Part shown: positions 1 to 6,639 of the stretch, piece by piece
How positions within the stretch are numbered: position 1 is the stretch's first letter
Layout: the number at the start of each line of letters is the position of its first letter
Assembly: GCA_014729935.1 (NCBI GenBank)
Contig: WJJB01000319.1
Span: 1-8,965 of the forward strand
Direction of reading: 5' to 3'
From: Candidatus Bathyarchaeota archaeon
Lineage (GTDB): Archaea > Asgardarchaeota > Lokiarchaeia > Sigyniarchaeales > Sigyniarchaeaceae
DNA length: 8,965 bases
Program-made: the position numbers and the translations under genes
The notes under the pieces: generated by a model
What the model was told of the DNA's origin: nothing
The model's database searches: none
What the model saw: the letters and a program-made list of their open reading frames with translations, nothing else

Positions 1-679
1 ATTGATATACTTGACCCTTCTTCACATCCCTGGGAGCGCTGGAAAGCCTGTAATCGACGGGCATCCGGAATTTCTTGAAGATATCGAGCCGACCAGCATT
101 TTTCAGTTTCCTCCATATTTCCACCCACGCGCATGGACGCGTGTAGCTTCCCACCTCGCATTTCCCATCTATCGTTCCACCACAGGGACCGTTCATCAAG
201 TTTTTTGCACAGAGCGTCACGGGACATACCCCTCCCGTGTATCCAAGCATGCAATCCCCGCATCCACTGCAAAACTCCTCGTAAGTTCCATTTTCGTGTA
301 ACTCTGCACCCATGAATAGAGTATCTTGTCCCGGGTACACCTGTAAGTGGGGATTCAGCCTTGCAATCACCTGCACCCCGATACCACATGCGAGGGATAG
401 AATTGCATCGGGATCGAAGTTCTTCAGGGTGGGCCTTATCGAGGTAGCAGTTATTCGATCATCGCATTGCCGCATGACTGTCATTACTCGAGAACTAAAG
501 GATGATGGTTTTCTTTCATCTATCCTATCCTTCAAGGATAGCATCAAGGAAATCATCTCTGCTTCTCTCTCGGATCGAGGTGGTTGAAAGCATCCATCGC
601 AACCGACGATTAAAAGGCGGTTAGACGACTCGATCATTTCAAATATTTCGTTTAATGGCTTTTGACTTGTTATTATCAT
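1..679 (-). CDS. metV: MetV-type methylenetetrahydrofolate reductase C-terminal/zinc-binding protein (3' end cut by window)
   Basis: Reading leftward from ATG at 679 gives 226 codons that remain open at the window edge. The N-terminal part has a strand followed by VGCDGC (C27, C30). The C-terminal part holds the family signature: CSGCGDC (C137, C140, C143), TGGVCP (C152), LCAKNLMNGPCGG (C157, C166), GKCEV (C174) and CAWVEIW (C183). This matches the MTHFR C-terminal family, whose members partner with MetF in the methyl branch of the Wood-Ljungdahl pathway or in one-carbon metabolism. Such proteins are about 210-230 residues, so little is probably missing, and metF may lie just beyond the left edge. 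The start is fixed by GGAAGGA (686-692) seven bases upstream; a TTG one codon earlier is less likely because it shortens that spacing. The eight listed cysteines suggest Zn or Fe-S sites. The family call is firm; the pathway role is inferred. Confidence 0.88.
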   Translation of the reverse strand, partial: MIITSQKPLNEIFEMIESSNRLLIVGCDGCFQPPRSEREAEMISLMLSLKDRIDERKPSSFSSRVMTVMRQCDDRITATSIRPTLKNFDPDAILSLACGIGVQVIARLNPHLQVYPGQDTLFMGAELHENGTYEEFCSGCGDCMLGYTGGVCPVTLCAKNLMNGPCGGTIDGKCEVGSYTRPCAWVEIWRKLKNAGRLDIFKKFRMPVDYRLSSAPRDVKKGQVYQ

Positions 680-685
680 CAATCA

Positions 686-692
686 TCCTTCC
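686..692 (-). promoter_or_regulatory. Ribosome binding site of metV
   Basis: On the minus strand this reads GGAAGGA, six to seven bases before the ATG at 679. It selects that ATG over the adjacent TTG at 680-682. Confidence 0.6.
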
Positions 693-765
693 AGTGAATT
701 GTTTAGCACTCCATGCCCCCGATTTGGAATCAGGAATGGAGATGCCCGATAATCTGCTAGAAATA

Positions 766-773
766 GATATAAA
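766..773 (-). promoter_or_regulatory. Candidate archaeal TATA box for metV
   Basis: On the minus strand this reads TTTATATC, close to the archaeal TATA consensus, with an A/T-rich stretch and TCC just upstream. Transcription would begin near 742-746, giving a leader of about 60 bases before metV. No better TATA-like element was seen nearer the gene. Confidence 0.4.
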
Positions 774-1029
774 GGAAGGAGAATTTATTTGTTTGGTAAA
801 AAAAACGAATCAAAAAGGGGAATTCATTCCGATTTTGTTCCCGCGTATTCCCATTTTCAAACCGATGGGAGATCTAATGAAAAGAGAATACCTACGGGTT
901 TCAGCCTTTTGTTGATGATTTCAAAAGCATTAATTCGCATTTCCAATATTCCGTCGCTGGATTTCGATGAATTAACCCAAATATGTGTGAAAAGATGAAC
1001 CATAATTCACAAATCCACACGAAAAAACA

Positions 1030-1036
1030 TATAAAA
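1030..1036 (+). promoter_or_regulatory. TATA box of the Lrp/AsnC-type regulator gene
   Basis: TATAAAA is preceded by a run of A residues (1022-1027) like a BRE element. The expected transcription start is about 25 bases downstream, near 1057-1060, leaving a leader of about 30 bases that contains GGAGGTG. Confidence 0.6.
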
Positions 1037-1076
1037 TCAGACTCGAATGGTACGGGATGAGGCTAGTTTAGTTACC

Positions 1077-1083
1077 GGAGGTG
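1077..1083 (+). promoter_or_regulatory. Ribosome binding site of the Lrp/AsnC-type regulator gene
   Basis: GGAGGTG lies seven bases before the ATG at 1091. It is a near-perfect match to the archaeal 16S anti-SD tail and fixes the start. Confidence 0.8.
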
Positions 1084-1090
1084 CATTGCC

Positions 1091-1552
1091 ATGAGTCTTC
1101 CAGATATTAGCACGTTAGATAACCGTGATAAAAAAATATTGTGCTACCTGATGGAGGATTCCTCCCAAAGCATGAGGGAGATCGCTGAAAAACTTGAAAT
1201 CTCGGAATCAGCAGTCCGGAAACGTATCAAGAAGATCAAGGACAAGGGTATCATCGAGAAATTCACGATCAAGATCAATCCAAGGTATCTAAAGCGAGAG
1301 GTACAAGCGTTCATAACACTCATCCCCGAGAAGGGCAAGGATTTCAAGCGTTTATTGAATGACCTGAAACTCTTTCCTGAATGTGCCGAATTGCACCTTC
1401 TCGCGGGTCGTTGCGGTATCATCATTAAGGTTTCATGCAAGGGGATGGAGGAATTAAATGCATTCGTGGAATCTTGTCGCGTACGGGACGAGGTAGCAGA
1501 TATCGAAAGCTGCGTGGTTTTAAAACCTGTTAAAACCGATTATAGTTTCTAA
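1091..1552 (+). CDS. Lrp/AsnC family transcriptional regulator
   Basis: This 153-residue protein has the normal length and two-domain layout of the Lrp/AsnC family. Residues 9-55 form a winged helix-turn-helix: LDNRDKKIL opens it and the recognition helix is near SESAVRKRIKKI. Residues from about 70 to 150 form the RAM ligand-binding and oligomerisation fold, with the beta-strand VQAFITLIP and the later GIIIKVSCKGMEEL. Such proteins act as DNA-bound octamers or dimers sensing amino acids or other small metabolites. The start is supported by a TATA box and a strong ribosome site. The next gene follows after 47 bases on the same strand with no obvious promoter of its own, so the two may be co-transcribed. 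Divergent metV is a candidate target, as is autoregulation. The ligand cannot be read from the sequence. Confidence 0.9.
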   Translation: MSLPDISTLDNRDKKILCYLMEDSSQSMREIAEKLEISESAVRKRIKKIKDKGIIEKFTIKINPRYLKREVQAFITLIPEKGKDFKRLLNDLKLFPECAELHLLAGRCGIIIKVSCKGMEELNAFVESCRVRDEVADIESCVVLKPVKTDYSF

Positions 1553-1585
1553 TTAACGTCGATCCCTTATTCAAATCATCTCAAT

Positions 1586-1591
1586 GGAGTG
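1586..1591 (+). promoter_or_regulatory. Ribosome binding site of the VAT-N-like gene
   Basis: GGAGTG lies eight bases before the ATG at 1600. It supports that start over the later in-frame methionines. Confidence 0.5.
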
Positions 1592-1599
1592 AAAGAACC

Positions 1600-2124
1600 A
1601 TGATAGCCAAGAGCGAGACGCAAGAAATGAACTGCATGCATTTATCCAACCACATCCCAGGAGAAAAGCACGTGCTCTCGGCATTCATGAAGGAATCAGA
1701 TTTCAGGGATAGCCATGAGAAATTGCCAAGGTACGTGCTCCTGAAAAAGTCTAAGAAGTGCATCATCTTGGAGGTGAAGGAAATGCCAAGATGGTTGTAC
1801 CCAGGTTGTAAAGGATGCATGAGAGTGCATCGAGATGCCCTGACACACTTGATGATCCAAAGTGGTGACAAGGTTGAGGTGCACTTCATCGATCATTTGC
1901 CACGGCTGAAGCATGTATTCATTGAAGTTGGCGGGTACACGGGATGCAAAGATGAAATAGTTATCAATGCCGTGAAGCAATATCTTCTTGGAAAACCTGT
2001 TCACGAGACGAGCAATATCCCCGTGTCAATTGGATTCACCCACTTGCACATAATAATTCAAAAAACATTTCCTTTTTCCCAAGGTGTCGTCTCGGTACAA
2101 ACCAAGATCCACCTGCACCAATGA
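1600..2124 (+). CDS. Stand-alone VAT/CDC48 N-domain-like double-psi beta-barrel protein
   Basis: This protein has 174 residues and no AAA ATPase module. I compared it by eye with the remembered N-domain of archaeal VAT (CDC48 family). Residues 72-96 (GCMRVHRDAL...SGDKVEVHF) fit the second psi element of the barrel, where VAT has GIVRID...GDKVKVRK. Residues 100-110 (LPRLKHVFIEV) fit the following strand. KQYLLGKPV (126-134) then NIPV fit the linker into the beta-clam. The last 30 residues end in the VSVQTKIHL-type strand. Residues 45-60 would be the weaker first half of the barrel. Cysteines C70 and C73 (CKGC), with C54 and C116, might bind metal. VAT-N domains bind substrates and adaptors, so this could be an adaptor or a free small-molecule or nucleic-acid binder. 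The fold call is moderate; the function is unknown. It probably shares a transcript with the Lrp-type regulator. Confidence 0.6.
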   Translation: MIAKSETQEMNCMHLSNHIPGEKHVLSAFMKESDFRDSHEKLPRYVLLKKSKKCIILEVKEMPRWLYPGCKGCMRVHRDALTHLMIQSGDKVEVHFIDHLPRLKHVFIEVGGYTGCKDEIVINAVKQYLLGKPVHETSNIPVSIGFTHLHIIIQKTFPFSQGVVSVQTKIHLHQ

Positions 2125-2158
2125 TCACAATGGCTCACGGGGCCAGTGATACCAGGAC

Positions 2159-2938
2159 TCAATAGCTATTGATTTCTCCCAAGGTGCAGTTGTATATTTG
2201 CCCCGTGATAACCCGGGTTGTTGCAAGCAACCAAGTAACCTCTAACAGGTCTTCGGGTTGCAATTCTTTCCTCAGGAGTTGGCTTGACGTGATCCGTTCA
2301 ACGACCTCGCCCCTACCGGTATTCCTTTCATTCATCTTTTTCCTGATTGATCGTTCGTGTCTAGCCGTGAACACGTAAGTCGGTGAGATACCATTTACGT
2401 TCACGTTACTTTCCGCGGCTTCAAATGCCGCGTAATGAATGAGATGTGCCAATGCTGCCTTTGCAATTCCATATGGTGCTTTCCCGTGGGATATTTTCTT
2501 TGCCGAGCTTGAGACGAAATGCACGATATTTCCCGAATCCTGGATATCTTGCTTCACACCATCCTCCATGTGCTTGAGGGCGTGTTTCGTGATCATAAAA
2601 GCGGAACGCAGATTCACCGCTAGAACCCGGTCGACATCTTCCATGTTGAATTCCTTGATCGTTCCTGAGACCAAGCTCCCACCCACACAGTTGACCACTA
2701 AATCTACGTGTCCCATTTTTTCAATTGCCCGATCGAAGAGGCGTTGAACATTCGATTCAATGGTAAGGTCGCCTGGCACGTGACTGGTGTTACTTGGATA
2801 CTTGCCATCCCAAAACTCGGCGATATCGCGCCTGCTGGCAGTGAAGATACGCTCGAACCGAGGATGGAAAGCTTTGAGAATAGCACGACCGATTCCACCT
2901 GAGACGCCAGTAATAATCGCTACACTTCCTGGTGTCAT
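2159..2938 (-). CDS. Short-chain dehydrogenase/reductase (SDR), probably NADP(H)-dependent
   Basis: From the chosen start this protein has 259 residues, typical of classical SDRs. The Rossmann motif TGVSGGIG is at 10-17. Basic residues after strand beta2 (ASRR, 34-37) favour NADP(H). NCVGG (83-87) replaces the usual NNAG, and N109 sits in VNL. The catalytic serine lies in VSSSAKK (142-148), and the YxxxK pair is Y156 and K160 in YGIAK. It would oxidise an alcohol or reduce a ketone or 3-oxoacyl group; the substrate is not readable. The frame extends nine codons further upstream to 2965, but GGAAGGA (2946-2952) lies seven bases before the ATG at 2938, so that is the better start. The gene is convergent with the VAT-N-like gene (34 bases apart) and divergent from the cysteine-rich gene at 3021. 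Confidence 0.9.
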   Translation of the reverse strand: MTPGSVAIITGVSGGIGRAILKAFHPRFERIFTASRRDIAEFWDGKYPSNTSHVPGDLTIESNVQRLFDRAIEKMGHVDLVVNCVGGSLVSGTIKEFNMEDVDRVLAVNLRSAFMITKHALKHMEDGVKQDIQDSGNIVHFVSSSAKKISHGKAPYGIAKAALAHLIHYAAFEAAESNVNVNGISPTYVFTARHERSIRKKMNERNTGRGEVVERITSSQLLRKELQPEDLLEVTWLLATTRVITGQIYNCTLGEINSY

Positions 2939-2945
2939 GATATCA

Positions 2946-2952
2946 TCCTTCC
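2946..2952 (-). promoter_or_regulatory. Ribosome binding site that selects the SDR start
   Basis: On the minus strand this reads GGAAGGA, seven bases before the ATG at 2938. The same motif and spacing precede metV. It argues against the longer frame starting at 2965. Confidence 0.65.
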
Positions 2953-2969
2953 ACATATAATGCAAACTG

Positions 2970-2977
2970 TTAATTAA
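2970..2977. promoter_or_regulatory. AT-rich palindromic element TTAATTAA in a divergent promoter region
   Basis: TTAATTAA lies about 30 bases from the SDR start and about 45 from the GTG at 3021. It could serve as the SDR TATA element, or for both directions because it is symmetric. A second option for the rightward gene is the TATTAAG stretch near 2997-3003, which would give a nearly leaderless transcript. Confidence 0.3.
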
Positions 2978-3020
2978 TGCTAATCCCCCGTAATGGTATT
3001 AAGAAAAATAGCTTGCGGTT

Positions 3021-3587
3021 GTGGATCATTTGAAACCGGCTGAAAGCAAAAACGCCTTCTTGGAAAGATATCACGAGCTGGTGGACTATTACGAGCAACT
3101 GCACGAGGAAAATGAATACAAGCCACGGAAAGTGGCAATGTCAGTGTTTTATAACAATTTCTTGCACAGGCTTGATGAAATCCTTGGTGAGATCCATAGC
3201 CCGGTCATTCAAGCCATTATCGAACGGATTCGCATCAAGGTTAATTATCTAACGCAATTTACCGAACGAAAGCGCGTGCATGATTTAGCGGAGAAGATGG
3301 TCAACCGGCTCACGGAAATCGGGATGGAATTATATGCCATTCCAGACTTGGAGTTCGTCTTGGAAACGACCAAGGATATCGAAATCAACGTGCTTTTTAC
3401 TTGTTGTCCAGAATTCCATTGCGATGACGACCGAGACGGTGGAAAAACCTTGGGTTGCCGGGGCACCGTGCACCGTGTGTCGGTTAAAAAAGATCAAGAT
3501 TTACAGGCTGCAGTTCGGTTGTATTACGAGAAATACTGCAGGGGATGCCAAAACCTGAACCGGGTAGAAGCCTCATTTGCCAAATAG
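3021..3587 (+). CDS. Unrecognised protein with helical N-terminal half and cysteine-rich C-terminal half
   Basis: I do not recognise this 188-residue protein. Residues 1-105 are charged and probably helical (YHELVDYYEQLHEE, then helices to EKMVNRLTEIGMEL), with no membrane segment or signal peptide. The C-terminal part holds six cysteines: C128, C129 and C134 (CCPEFHC), C146 and the CRGC pair C173/C176. An acidic loop (DDDRDGG) lies between. That pattern suggests a zinc or Fe-S site. The start is GTG at 3021, which has no ribosome site; TTG at 3030 is possible. It lies 72 bases before the first possible fprA start at 3660 and points the same way, though fprA has its own TATA element. Its position suggests a regulatory or redox partner role for the FprA operon, which is inference only. 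Confidence 0.6.
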   Translation: MDHLKPAESKNAFLERYHELVDYYEQLHEENEYKPRKVAMSVFYNNFLHRLDEILGEIHSPVIQAIIERIRIKVNYLTQFTERKRVHDLAEKMVNRLTEIGMELYAIPDLEFVLETTKDIEINVLFTCCPEFHCDDDRDGGKTLGCRGTVHRVSVKKDQDLQAAVRLYYEKYCRGCQNLNRVEASFAK

Positions 3588-3616
3588 TGATGGATAAGTG
3601 AAGGTTTCGGGTCACC

Positions 3617-3624
3617 TTTATAAT
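3617..3624 (+). promoter_or_regulatory. TATA box of the fprA / acyl-CoA dehydrogenase operon
   Basis: TTTATAAT matches the archaeal TATA consensus well. It is preceded by GTCACC and predicts a start of transcription near 3642-3648, shortly before the candidate fprA start codons. Confidence 0.6.
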
Positions 3625-3692
3625 ACCACCACAAGCTTCTAATCTTCTCGATGGCTTGATTGGACCACCTAGTTTACATGGTTGGGTTGAAC

Positions 3693-4922
3693 ATGGGAGC
3701 ACAAGAAATTGTACCTGGCATACATTGGACAGGCGTGAATGATTACACGAATGATTTATTCGAAGGAATATGGCCCATCCCCCACGGGGTTTCCATAAAT
3801 TCTTACGTGGTGAAAGGAGACAAGATAGCCTTGATAGACCTCGTGAAGGCTGGAGGAGGCGGTTCCTCGGAAAATCTCATAGATCAACTTGGTTCCATCG
3901 GCATTAAGATGAAGGATATCGATTACCTGGTCATCAATCACTTGGAACCCGATCACACTGGATTCTTGAATCACATCAGGGAGCTTTGCCCGAATGCGGA
4001 GATTCTTTCCTCTGAAAAGGGGGTGCCCCTGGTGGAAGCCTTTTACGGGATGAAGGAAGGCGTGCGGGCGGTTAAGGATGGCGAGAAGCTGGATCTAGGG
4101 AATGGAAAACAGCTGGCGTTTTATTACGCACCCAACGTGCATTGGCCGGAAACCATGGTCACCTATGAGGAATCATCTGGCGTGCTATTTCCATGCGATG
4201 CCTTTGGATCCTTCGGGGCGTTCAAGGGATACATTTTCGATGACCAGATCACCCCAGAAGATCATGAATTCTTCGAACGGGAGACCTTACGATATTATGC
4301 AAACATCGTTGCCACTTTCTCGAATTCGGTCATCAAGGCTATCGAGAAACTGGGTGCTTTGGATATAAAGGTAATAGCACCCTCCCACGGATTGATATGG
4401 CGGGAGAACCCAGGGGAAATCATCAAGCGGTACCAGCGTTATGCAAGTTACATGAGTGAGGAAGCCGAGCCAGAGATCACGGTTATATGGGGGACCATGT
4501 ATGGTAACACGGAAACCATCATGAGAGCTGTATTGCGTGGCATTGCACAGGAAGGCATTCCCGTCAAGATCCACAAGGTTCCCGAGACGGATGCCTCGTG
4601 GGTGCTTGCCTCAGCATGGCAATCTGCTGGATTGGTCATTGCCATGCCAACCTACGAGTATAACATCTTCCCTCCCATGGACTACATCCTGAACTTGATG
4701 AAATTGAAGCATTACTGGCACAAGAAGGTGCTTCGGATTGGCTCCTTTGGCTGGGTTGGGGGGGCACAGAAGCATTTTAACAATAGAATCGAGAGAATGA
4801 ATTGGGAATGCATTGGTCCCTTGGAATACCAAGGGGCACCCACGGCAGAAGATCTAGCCCTCGCCGAGAAGAAAGGAAGGGAATTGGCGATGGCAGTGAA
4901 GAAAATCCCTTCTAAAAGGTGA
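3693..4922 (+). CDS. fprA: Flavodiiron protein (FprA, A-type: lactamase-like diiron domain plus flavodoxin domain)
   Basis: Counted from ATG 3693 this is 409 residues, the usual A-type flavodiiron length. Residues 1-250 form the metallo-beta-lactamase-like domain. Its full diiron ligand set is H83, E85, D87 and H88 (HLEPDH), H150 (HWPE), D169 (PCDAFG) and H232 (APSHG). Residues 260-405 form a flavodoxin domain with the FMN phosphate loop TMYGNT (268-273) and the later GSFGWVGGAQ loop. The enzyme reduces O2 to water, or NO to N2O, in the cytoplasm using electrons from rubredoxin or F420H2. A promoter lies just upstream. The frame opens at TTG 3660, with ATGs at 3678 and 3693. I prefer 3693 because MGAQEIVPGIHW matches the family N-terminus, although no good ribosome site marks any of the three. 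The gene pairs tightly with the downstream dehydrogenase. Confidence 0.95.
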   Translation: MGAQEIVPGIHWTGVNDYTNDLFEGIWPIPHGVSINSYVVKGDKIALIDLVKAGGGGSSENLIDQLGSIGIKMKDIDYLVINHLEPDHTGFLNHIRELCPNAEILSSEKGVPLVEAFYGMKEGVRAVKDGEKLDLGNGKQLAFYYAPNVHWPETMVTYEESSGVLFPCDAFGSFGAFKGYIFDDQITPEDHEFFERETLRYYANIVATFSNSVIKAIEKLGALDIKVIAPSHGLIWRENPGEIIKRYQRYASYMSEEAEPEITVIWGTMYGNTETIMRAVLRGIAQEGIPVKIHKVPETDASWVLASAWQSAGLVIAMPTYEYNIFPPMDYILNLMKLKHYWHKKVLRIGSFGWVGGAQKHFNNRIERMNWECIGPLEYQGAPTAEDLALAEKKGRELAMAVKKIPSKR

Positions 4923-4923
4923 T
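4917..4923 (+). promoter_or_regulatory. Ribosome binding site overlapping the fprA stop codon
   Basis: AGGTGAT contains the fprA stop codon TGA (4920-4922) and lies five bases before the next ATG (4929). This suggests translational coupling of the two genes. Confidence 0.65.
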
Positions 4924-4928
4924 TAATC

Positions 4929-6272
4929 ATGGATTTTAGCTTGACGAAAGAACAGGAAGCCTTGCAGCAAGAAGCAAGGGAATTTGGTATCAAGGAAATA
5001 CTTCCAGTTGTGCATTACTTCGATAAACACGATCAGATGCCAGTCTACCTTATACGTAAGGCGCACGCTGCCGGCTTGAGTAACCTTACCATCGAGGAAA
5101 AATACGGTGGCAAGGGTTTTGGTTTGATGGAGAGCGCTATAGTTGTGGAGGAGATCGCGGCAGCCAGCCCCGCCATGGGTACCAGCATCTTCGGGAACAC
5201 CCTGGGAATGGAGCCATTGATGATGTCGGACAACGAGGGGGCGAAAGACCATTACTTGCCCATTTTTGTCAAGGAGCCCAAGATATGCAGCTTTGCAACA
5301 TCCGAACCTATGATGGGATCTGATGTGGCGGGGATACGATGCAAAGCTACCAAGGATGGTGAAGATTATATCCTTGATGGCACGAAATACTGGGTTACAA
5401 ATGGCGGATATGCAGATTACGCGTCAATTTTTGCCACGGTGGATCCCAAAATGAGGCACAAGGGAATTTGCGCATTTTTCGTTGACATGCATCAAGATGG
5501 CGTGATCACCGGGGAGCCAATACCCAAGATGGGACACAAGGTATCCAATACCGTCGCGGTAAAGTTCGATAGTTACCGGGTGCCAGCCGATCACGTGCTA
5601 GCAGAACCAGGCAAGGGATTCATCCTTGGCATGAGAACCTTCAGCAGGACCCGCCCGATCATCGCGAGCTTTGCAACAGGTGCTGCCAGGTCTGCAATGG
5701 AGTTTGCCATCGATTATGCCAAGAAGCGTCGAGCCTTTGGAAAGAAACTCGAAGAGTTCCAGAACACCCAGTTCCGCATTGCCGAAATGTACCAGAAAAT
5801 CGAAACCATGCGACTATTGATGTACAAGGCAGCCTGGGAAGCAGATAGTGGCATGGATCCCACCGTCTCCGCATCACTTACCAAGTTCTATTCCACCGAG
5901 AAAGCGCAAGAGGTTGTCATGTCGGCACTCCAGCTCTTCGGGGGTTTTGGGTACACGGATATGTTCCCGATAGAGCAAATCCTTCGAGATATCAGGGTAC
6001 TCACGATATACGAGGGAACGTCTGAAGTACAAAGGATAGTGGTTGGCAGGCATGCAATGAATGCATACAAGCCTGCAATGCCCCCATTAGATGAATTAGT
6101 CAACTTGCGGGCAGACGACCCGAAGAAAGCCGCTGAAGAAGGCATGCCCGAGCAGAAGGTATGGCGCTGCAGGATATGTGGCCACATGCATTATGGGGAT
6201 GAACCCCCGGACGAATGCCCCGTGTGCAGGTTCCCGAGCTCTGCGTTCAAGAATGTGTGGCCAAAGGAATGA
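4929..6272 (+). CDS. Acyl-CoA dehydrogenase with C-terminal rubredoxin domain
   Basis: This protein has 447 residues; ordinary acyl-CoA dehydrogenases have about 380. Residues 1-380 are the dehydrogenase. The N-terminal helical part begins MDFSLTKEQEAL. The FAD-binding barrel has SEPMMGSDVAG and YWVTNGGYAD. In the C-terminal helices the probable catalytic base is E362 in IYEGTSEVQR. A linker of about 30 residues leads to a rubredoxin-type domain at 410-443 with C414/C417 and C430/C433, spaced as in rubrerythrin tails. The enzyme should oxidise an acyl-CoA to the enoyl-CoA with FAD. The fused iron site could take the electrons in place of, or after, electron-transfer flavoprotein. The flavodiiron gene six bases upstream, a known rubredoxin oxidant, makes an acyl-CoA to FprA electron path plausible. 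The acyl chain preference is unknown. Confidence 0.93.
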   Translation: MDFSLTKEQEALQQEAREFGIKEILPVVHYFDKHDQMPVYLIRKAHAAGLSNLTIEEKYGGKGFGLMESAIVVEEIAAASPAMGTSIFGNTLGMEPLMMSDNEGAKDHYLPIFVKEPKICSFATSEPMMGSDVAGIRCKATKDGEDYILDGTKYWVTNGGYADYASIFATVDPKMRHKGICAFFVDMHQDGVITGEPIPKMGHKVSNTVAVKFDSYRVPADHVLAEPGKGFILGMRTFSRTRPIIASFATGAARSAMEFAIDYAKKRRAFGKKLEEFQNTQFRIAEMYQKIETMRLLMYKAAWEADSGMDPTVSASLTKFYSTEKAQEVVMSALQLFGGFGYTDMFPIEQILRDIRVLTIYEGTSEVQRIVVGRHAMNAYKPAMPPLDELVNLRADDPKKAAEEGMPEQKVWRCRICGHMHYGDEPPDECPVCRFPSSAFKNVWPKE

Positions 6273-6286
6273 AGGTTCTCATTCCC

Positions 6287-6300
6287 TATTTTCTATTTTT
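6287..6300 (+). terminator. T-rich terminator of the fprA operon
   Basis: TATTTTCTATTTTT follows the dehydrogenase stop by 14 bases. Oligo-T tracts without a hairpin are the usual archaeal termination signal. Confidence 0.5.
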
Positions 6301-6382
6301 GGGTGAATACGGTCGTTGATATCGCGCTTTTCCTGAAAACTTTTCGCCCTTACTTGAGCGCGCGGTTTCACCAAAATCCTCC

Positions 6383-6388
6383 AAAAAA
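6383..6388 (-). terminator. T-tract terminator for the leftward His-rich ribbon gene
   Basis: On the minus strand this is T6 within CTCTTTTTTGG, about 22 bases after the stop codon of the gene ending at 6410. It faces the terminator of the converging fprA operon. Confidence 0.4.
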
Positions 6389-6409
6389 GAGGTGGGATTG
6401 GAGTTGATT

Positions 6410-6595
6410 TTATAACTCCTTTGGATAGCACAAGTATTCTGCGGAGGTCGCCACGCGCCCGCACCTCTTGCAAATGAAATTGGCTTTCTTGACATGATCG
6501 ATGAATACCTCATCGATGCCAAACGTGCTGCGATGGCAGAGGTGATTTTCATGGTTCGAGTGGTCGTGGGAGTCCTCCTTGAATTCTTCTGGCAT
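6410..6595 (-). CDS. Small His-rich N-terminus plus Cys-ribbon protein
   Basis: This 61-residue protein starts at ATG 6595. The N-terminal third is rich in histidine and acid (SHDHSNHENHLCH, residues 9-21), a likely metal-binding stretch. The C-terminal part (39-61) reads NFICKRCGRVATSAEYLCYP, with C42, C45 and C56 plus C20 as a possible fourth ligand. Small archaeal proteins with a similar CKKCGR...LC.P ending come to mind, but no function is attached to them that I know of. The frame extends three codons to GTG 6604. GGGTGA (6601-6606 on the minus strand) sits about five bases before ATG 6595, so ATG is preferred. It lies alone, leftward and convergent with the fprA operon. Zinc or iron binding is inferred. 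Confidence 0.6.
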   Translation of the reverse strand: MPEEFKEDSHDHSNHENHLCHRSTFGIDEVFIDHVKKANFICKRCGRVATSAEYLCYPKEL

Positions 6596-6600
6596 GTGTT

Positions 6601-6606
6601 TCACCC
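6601..6606 (-). promoter_or_regulatory. Ribosome binding site selecting the start of the His-rich ribbon gene
   Basis: On the minus strand this reads GGGTGA, about five bases from ATG 6595. It overlaps the alternative GTG start at 6604. Confidence 0.45.
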
Positions 6607-6639
6607 GTGGATGATCTCATTTTTCCAAATAACACAGGA

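Larger units (their letters stand above)
693..1090. other. Intergenic region between divergent metV and the Lrp-type regulator; no convincing gene
   Basis: This stretch of about 400 bases holds the promoters of both divergent genes. Two overlapping plus-strand short frames exist. One starts at ATG 736 (60 residues, ending at 915). The other starts at TTG 789 (69 residues, ending at 998) and has a good GGAAGGA (774-780) before it. Both have partly protein-like composition, but neither shows a recognisable motif. The first overlaps the candidate metV TATA box. They could be a decayed gene or chance frames. No RNA gene was recognised. Confidence 0.5.

Noticed and set aside
2..587. Plus-strand frames of 60-99 residues (2-301, 133-315, 312-587)
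   Set aside because: They lie antisense to the clearly recognisable MetV-type protein, and their translations have no family features.
736..998. Two overlapping small plus-strand ORFs in the metV-regulator gap
   Set aside because: Neither shows a motif, they overlap each other in different frames, and the first covers the candidate metV TATA box. They are described within the intergenic entry rather than called as genes.
2939..2965. Nine-codon N-terminal extension of the SDR
   Set aside because: It contains the ribosome site GGAAGGA for the downstream ATG and adds residues before the first beta-strand that SDRs do not need.
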